Source: Nautilus pompilius
Lineage: Eukaryota; Mollusca; Cephalopoda; Nautilida; Nautilidae
Assembly: GCA_018389105.1 (NCBI GenBank)
Contig: JACATO010002192.1
Coordinates: forward strand, 62,001-126,000
Direction: 5' to 3'
DNA length: 64,000 bases
The notes beneath the pieces are model-generated. The model made no database searches and was not told where the DNA came from. It saw nothing but the letters and a program-made list of their open reading frames with translations. The translations under genes were made by a program, and so were the position numbers. How positions within the stretch are numbered: the stretch's first letter is position 1; every line of letters starts with the position of its first letter. Shown here one piece after another: positions 61,474-64,000 of this stretch.

Positions 61474-61508
61474 GTATGAAGTCATTTATCTCTGACTGAC
61501 ACATCATC

Positions 61509-61519
61509 GTCTCTCTCTA

Positions 61520-61556
<37 letters not shown>

Positions 61557-61634
61557 ATCTTTCTATCTCTATCTATCTATCTATCTATCTCTCTCTATCT
61601 CTCTATCTCTATCTACTATCTCTCTATCTCTCTA

Positions 61635-61668
<34 letters not shown>
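61509..61668. repeat. (CT)n / (CTAT)n compound microsatellite, second block
   Basis: Same composition as 61308-61473, separated from it by about 35 bases of unique sequence. Confidence 0.95.
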
Positions 61669-61670
<2 letters not shown>

Positions 61671-61799
61671 CGTTATCGTCCAACTTTCCTTAATTCTCTG
61701 CCTCGCAGAACAAAGCGCTCGACACGAGAGTATTTCCCGGTGTGTTTTTTTCCGATAGGTCATCCCGTTCAAATGGGACAGTCTCTTGCTCTGTGAGAA

Positions 61800-62210
61800 G
61801 AAGTCAAGTTATCACCTGACTCTCCTGTCCAGGCAGTCACCAACGAAATTCTCAAGCTGGCTAACGACGTTGGATTTAGTGAAGTCGACATGTCGAACGT
61901 ACAGGTGTTGAATTCTCACGGGGAGGGTCCGAGTGTAAAAGACCATAAGGAGCTGGACGAACGTCGAGTTGCAGAACAAGGCGACGACAGCGTTCAAGAA
62001 GTTGTTCCTGGGTGAAACCTCATAACAAAAGTTATTTCTGAGGCTTTAAATCAAATTTCCAGTGCATTGGGAATGCTCTCAGAACACGATCCAAATTTGG
62101 AGCGAAGCCGTGCCCTCAAGAGGGCTGTTATGAATGACATCAACTGCTACAATGCCATTCTTAATGAGAAGGCAAAACAGTCCACGCTTCATGACTTCTT
62201 TATAAGTCGA
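61800..62210 (+). mobile_element. Tigger/pogo transposase C-terminal remnant
   Basis: The plus strand reads ILKLANDVGFSEVDMSNVQV, then HGEGPSVKDHKELDE (to about 61970). After a stop and a frame change comes EALNQISSALGMLSEHDPN, then ERSRALKRAVMND and LNEKAKQSTLHDFF (62067-62200). This matches the acidic and helical C-terminal tail of Tigger-type transposases (PIP-box-like end xxLxxFF). The DDE domain and CENP-B-like DNA-binding domains are absent, with microsatellites immediately to the left. Confidence 0.75.
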
Positions 62211-62211
62211 T

Positions 62212-62758
62212 GCTCTTCTGTATGGAGGAAGGAAAGCTGCAACCTACACCGTTGTCATCGATGGGTCATGTCAGCTCTCACATTATTTCCATCCTTTCTT
62301 ATTCCTAAGGCTTTTTCAGAGGTAAACACCGAAGATGTCTGGATACAGTGCACTGTTTCTTTTATTTATACCTGTTTTTAATTTAAATTCTGCACATTAG
62401 AAATAAGATATTAATTTCAAGAAGAATTGTCATTGTTTACAATATGAATGGTAATTTATGAAGTGTTGATAGTGTGGAATGGTAAGTTACGAAGGCTGGG
62501 AAACCATCCTCACAGTACTGATGGTGTGAGCTGTGCAATATACGAACAAAGCTCCCGGGACACATCTACTTCGTATCATTACTGTAATTCTTTCTTACTC
62601 CTGTTTAGACGGTCAAATCACTGACATGTAGCGAATCTAGCACCATAGCCACCATGGCTGAAAATTTATTCCATTAATTTACAATTCTTTTACCGGAAGA
62701 AAAATCTAATACTAGGGCTTGCTCAAAGTCTGGCCCATTTATAGCTTTACCTTTACCA
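62212..62758. other. Unassigned stretch right of the Tigger remnant
   Basis: The open frame continues past the Tigger tail to 62381 without resemblance. No gene, RNA or repeat is supported. Confidence 0.4.
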
Positions 62759-62817
<59 letters not shown>

Positions 62818-62835
62818 CATCTCTCTCTCTCTCCA

Positions 62836-62893
<58 letters not shown>
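62759..62893. repeat. (CT)n microsatellite
   Basis: CT units with a few TCT and CCAT interruptions over about 135 bases. Confidence 0.95.
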
Positions 62894-62896
<3 letters not shown>

Positions 62897-64000
62897 AGTA
62901 CATTCAGATCAAGAGCACAGAGCGGGTGGGGCGGGTTAGAAATCCATAATTTGGGAATTTATTGCCTAGAAAATCACTTGCTATCGTTAAACGTATTCAC
63001 AGCGTTCGGTGGAAGCGATGAAGTAAGTAAATGAAAACAGTACAGAAATATAAGTTCGTGAAATTACCAGACATCTAAACTTAATTTCCCTTGTGCAGCG
63101 TAGCCGCTGTTTCCTATCTGGATTTCCCTATAAACAGGATGGACAGACTGATTTTGGCATTCAAAAAATTCTAAAATTTCGCGATTTGCTAGGATGTGAA
63201 ACCGCATTTTCCGCGTAATAGAGCCAAGTAAAACCTGTTTTCATACTCCTAAAGAGGCTCCTGTACTGAACGTACTCGATGTGAAGATGCGACTGAGGAG
63301 TAATAAATCAGAAAACACTAACGATCGCACACACTTCGTGATATCATTTCAACAGAAAATACATAAATGACAGATCAAGGAAAACCGCCATTAGTTGTAA
63401 TCATGTACACTTTCGACAAAAATAATATCTGAATTATTTACGCCAGTTGGCGGTCAGAACAGCGGACAGAAATTGTATGACAAAACTGTTTTAAAAGTTG
63501 CTTTTTTATTATAAGCAGGTGCGCTAATAAACTGATTGGGAGGGATGTATGGGGGTCTTGCAAAGCGAATCAACAAATATGGCCGCCAGTATCGATGATT
63601 TAACACGGCAAAAGTTGTACTTAATCGAAAACGGAGGTCGTCGGAAGGCATTCAGATCTTGAAAGTAACCAGATATTTGGTGACATAAACTCTCCGCCTT
63701 ATCTTCTGATGAGGCCGCTGCGAGCCGGGATGCAGACAACTCTCTTCCGATAATCAAGAAGCCATTGTCACAAATCCGCCGCCTGTCTTTTCAGAAACAG
63801 ACAGATTTTAGTCGGTGATCTGGGATGCAATGCCATTGTAAGAGACTTGTTCGGAAGTCCAACTAGCTCGACAACAGCAACAACAATAGCAGCAGCAGCT
63901 TCATCAGCTTCTATCATGTTTCATCCTATTCCCATTCCCGTCCTCTTCAACTGCCAATCACTGCTACAGCTTTTGATGAAGGTGGAAGCTAAAAAATGAA
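62894..64000. other. Right end of window, unassigned
   Basis: No exon supported. A CAG/CAA-type repeat (CAACAGCAACAACAATAGCAGCAGCAG) lies near 63876-63900. Open frames at 63454-63757 on the minus strand have no recognised motif. Confidence 0.35.

Noticed and set aside
61305..61499. Ser/Leu repeat frame over the CT microsatellite
   Set aside because: Pure translation of (CT)n/(CTAT)n repeats.
56280..63760. Short similarity between 56290-56330 and 63725-63765 (GATGCAGA...CTCTTCCGAT)
   Set aside because: Only about 25 matching bases with a gap; too short to call a repeat pair without a search.

Overview
The window looks like invertebrate nuclear DNA: AT-rich, intron-heavy, full of decayed transposons and microsatellites. 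A mollusc, probably a cephalopod, fits best (long introns, repeat style, and a transposon-associated gene family near 48 kb that I associate with cephalopods and arthropods), but this is inference. No prokaryotic or organellar feature is present.

The main gene is a plus-strand orthologue of sorting nexin 17 (SNX17). Thirteen exons between 7424 and 35223 encode the end of the PX domain, the whole FERM-like module and the C-terminal tail ending IGDEDL; the first exons lie outside the window. Splice phases agree at every junction. Its long introns have collected transposon remnants: Tc1-like (8.4-9.2 kb), a hAT of the GTF2IRD2/ZBED kind (11.2-12.8 kb), a TIR-bounded element (15.5-16.2 kb), a FLYWCH/MULE transposase (18.4-19.7 kb), a second Tc1 fragment (22.7-23.0 kb), a complete but dead mariner (25.5-26.8 kb), a Gypsy fragment with its reverse transcriptase deleted (29.7-30.6 kb) and a SINE-like copy (30.6-31.0 kb). 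The same intron holds an apparent nested two-exon gene (28216-28864) that I do not recognise.

Downstream, 35.2-41.7 kb is probably the long SNX17 3' region, with a good poly(A) signal at 41686. On the minus strand, 43886-45655 looks like an unrecognised two-exon gene for a 67-residue protein, with an ETS site and an E-box upstream of its start and a poly(A) signal just after its stop.

Two AT-rich islands, 0.9-6.05 kb and 57.8-60.06 kb, are decayed, collinear copies of one multi-gene element that may be virus-derived. Matching stretches differ partly by synonymous changes, so both descend from real coding sequence. Copy 1 is interrupted by a hAT transposon, copy 2 is not.

The right third (46-64 kb) is mainly transposon debris (a conserved mobile-element protein family at 47.4-48.3 kb, Tc1 at 57 kb, Tigger/pogo at 61.8-62.2 kb), ATT and CT microsatellites, a 1.16-kb GT-rich minisatellite (54.5-55.6 kb) and several CpG-rich patches that may be promoters.
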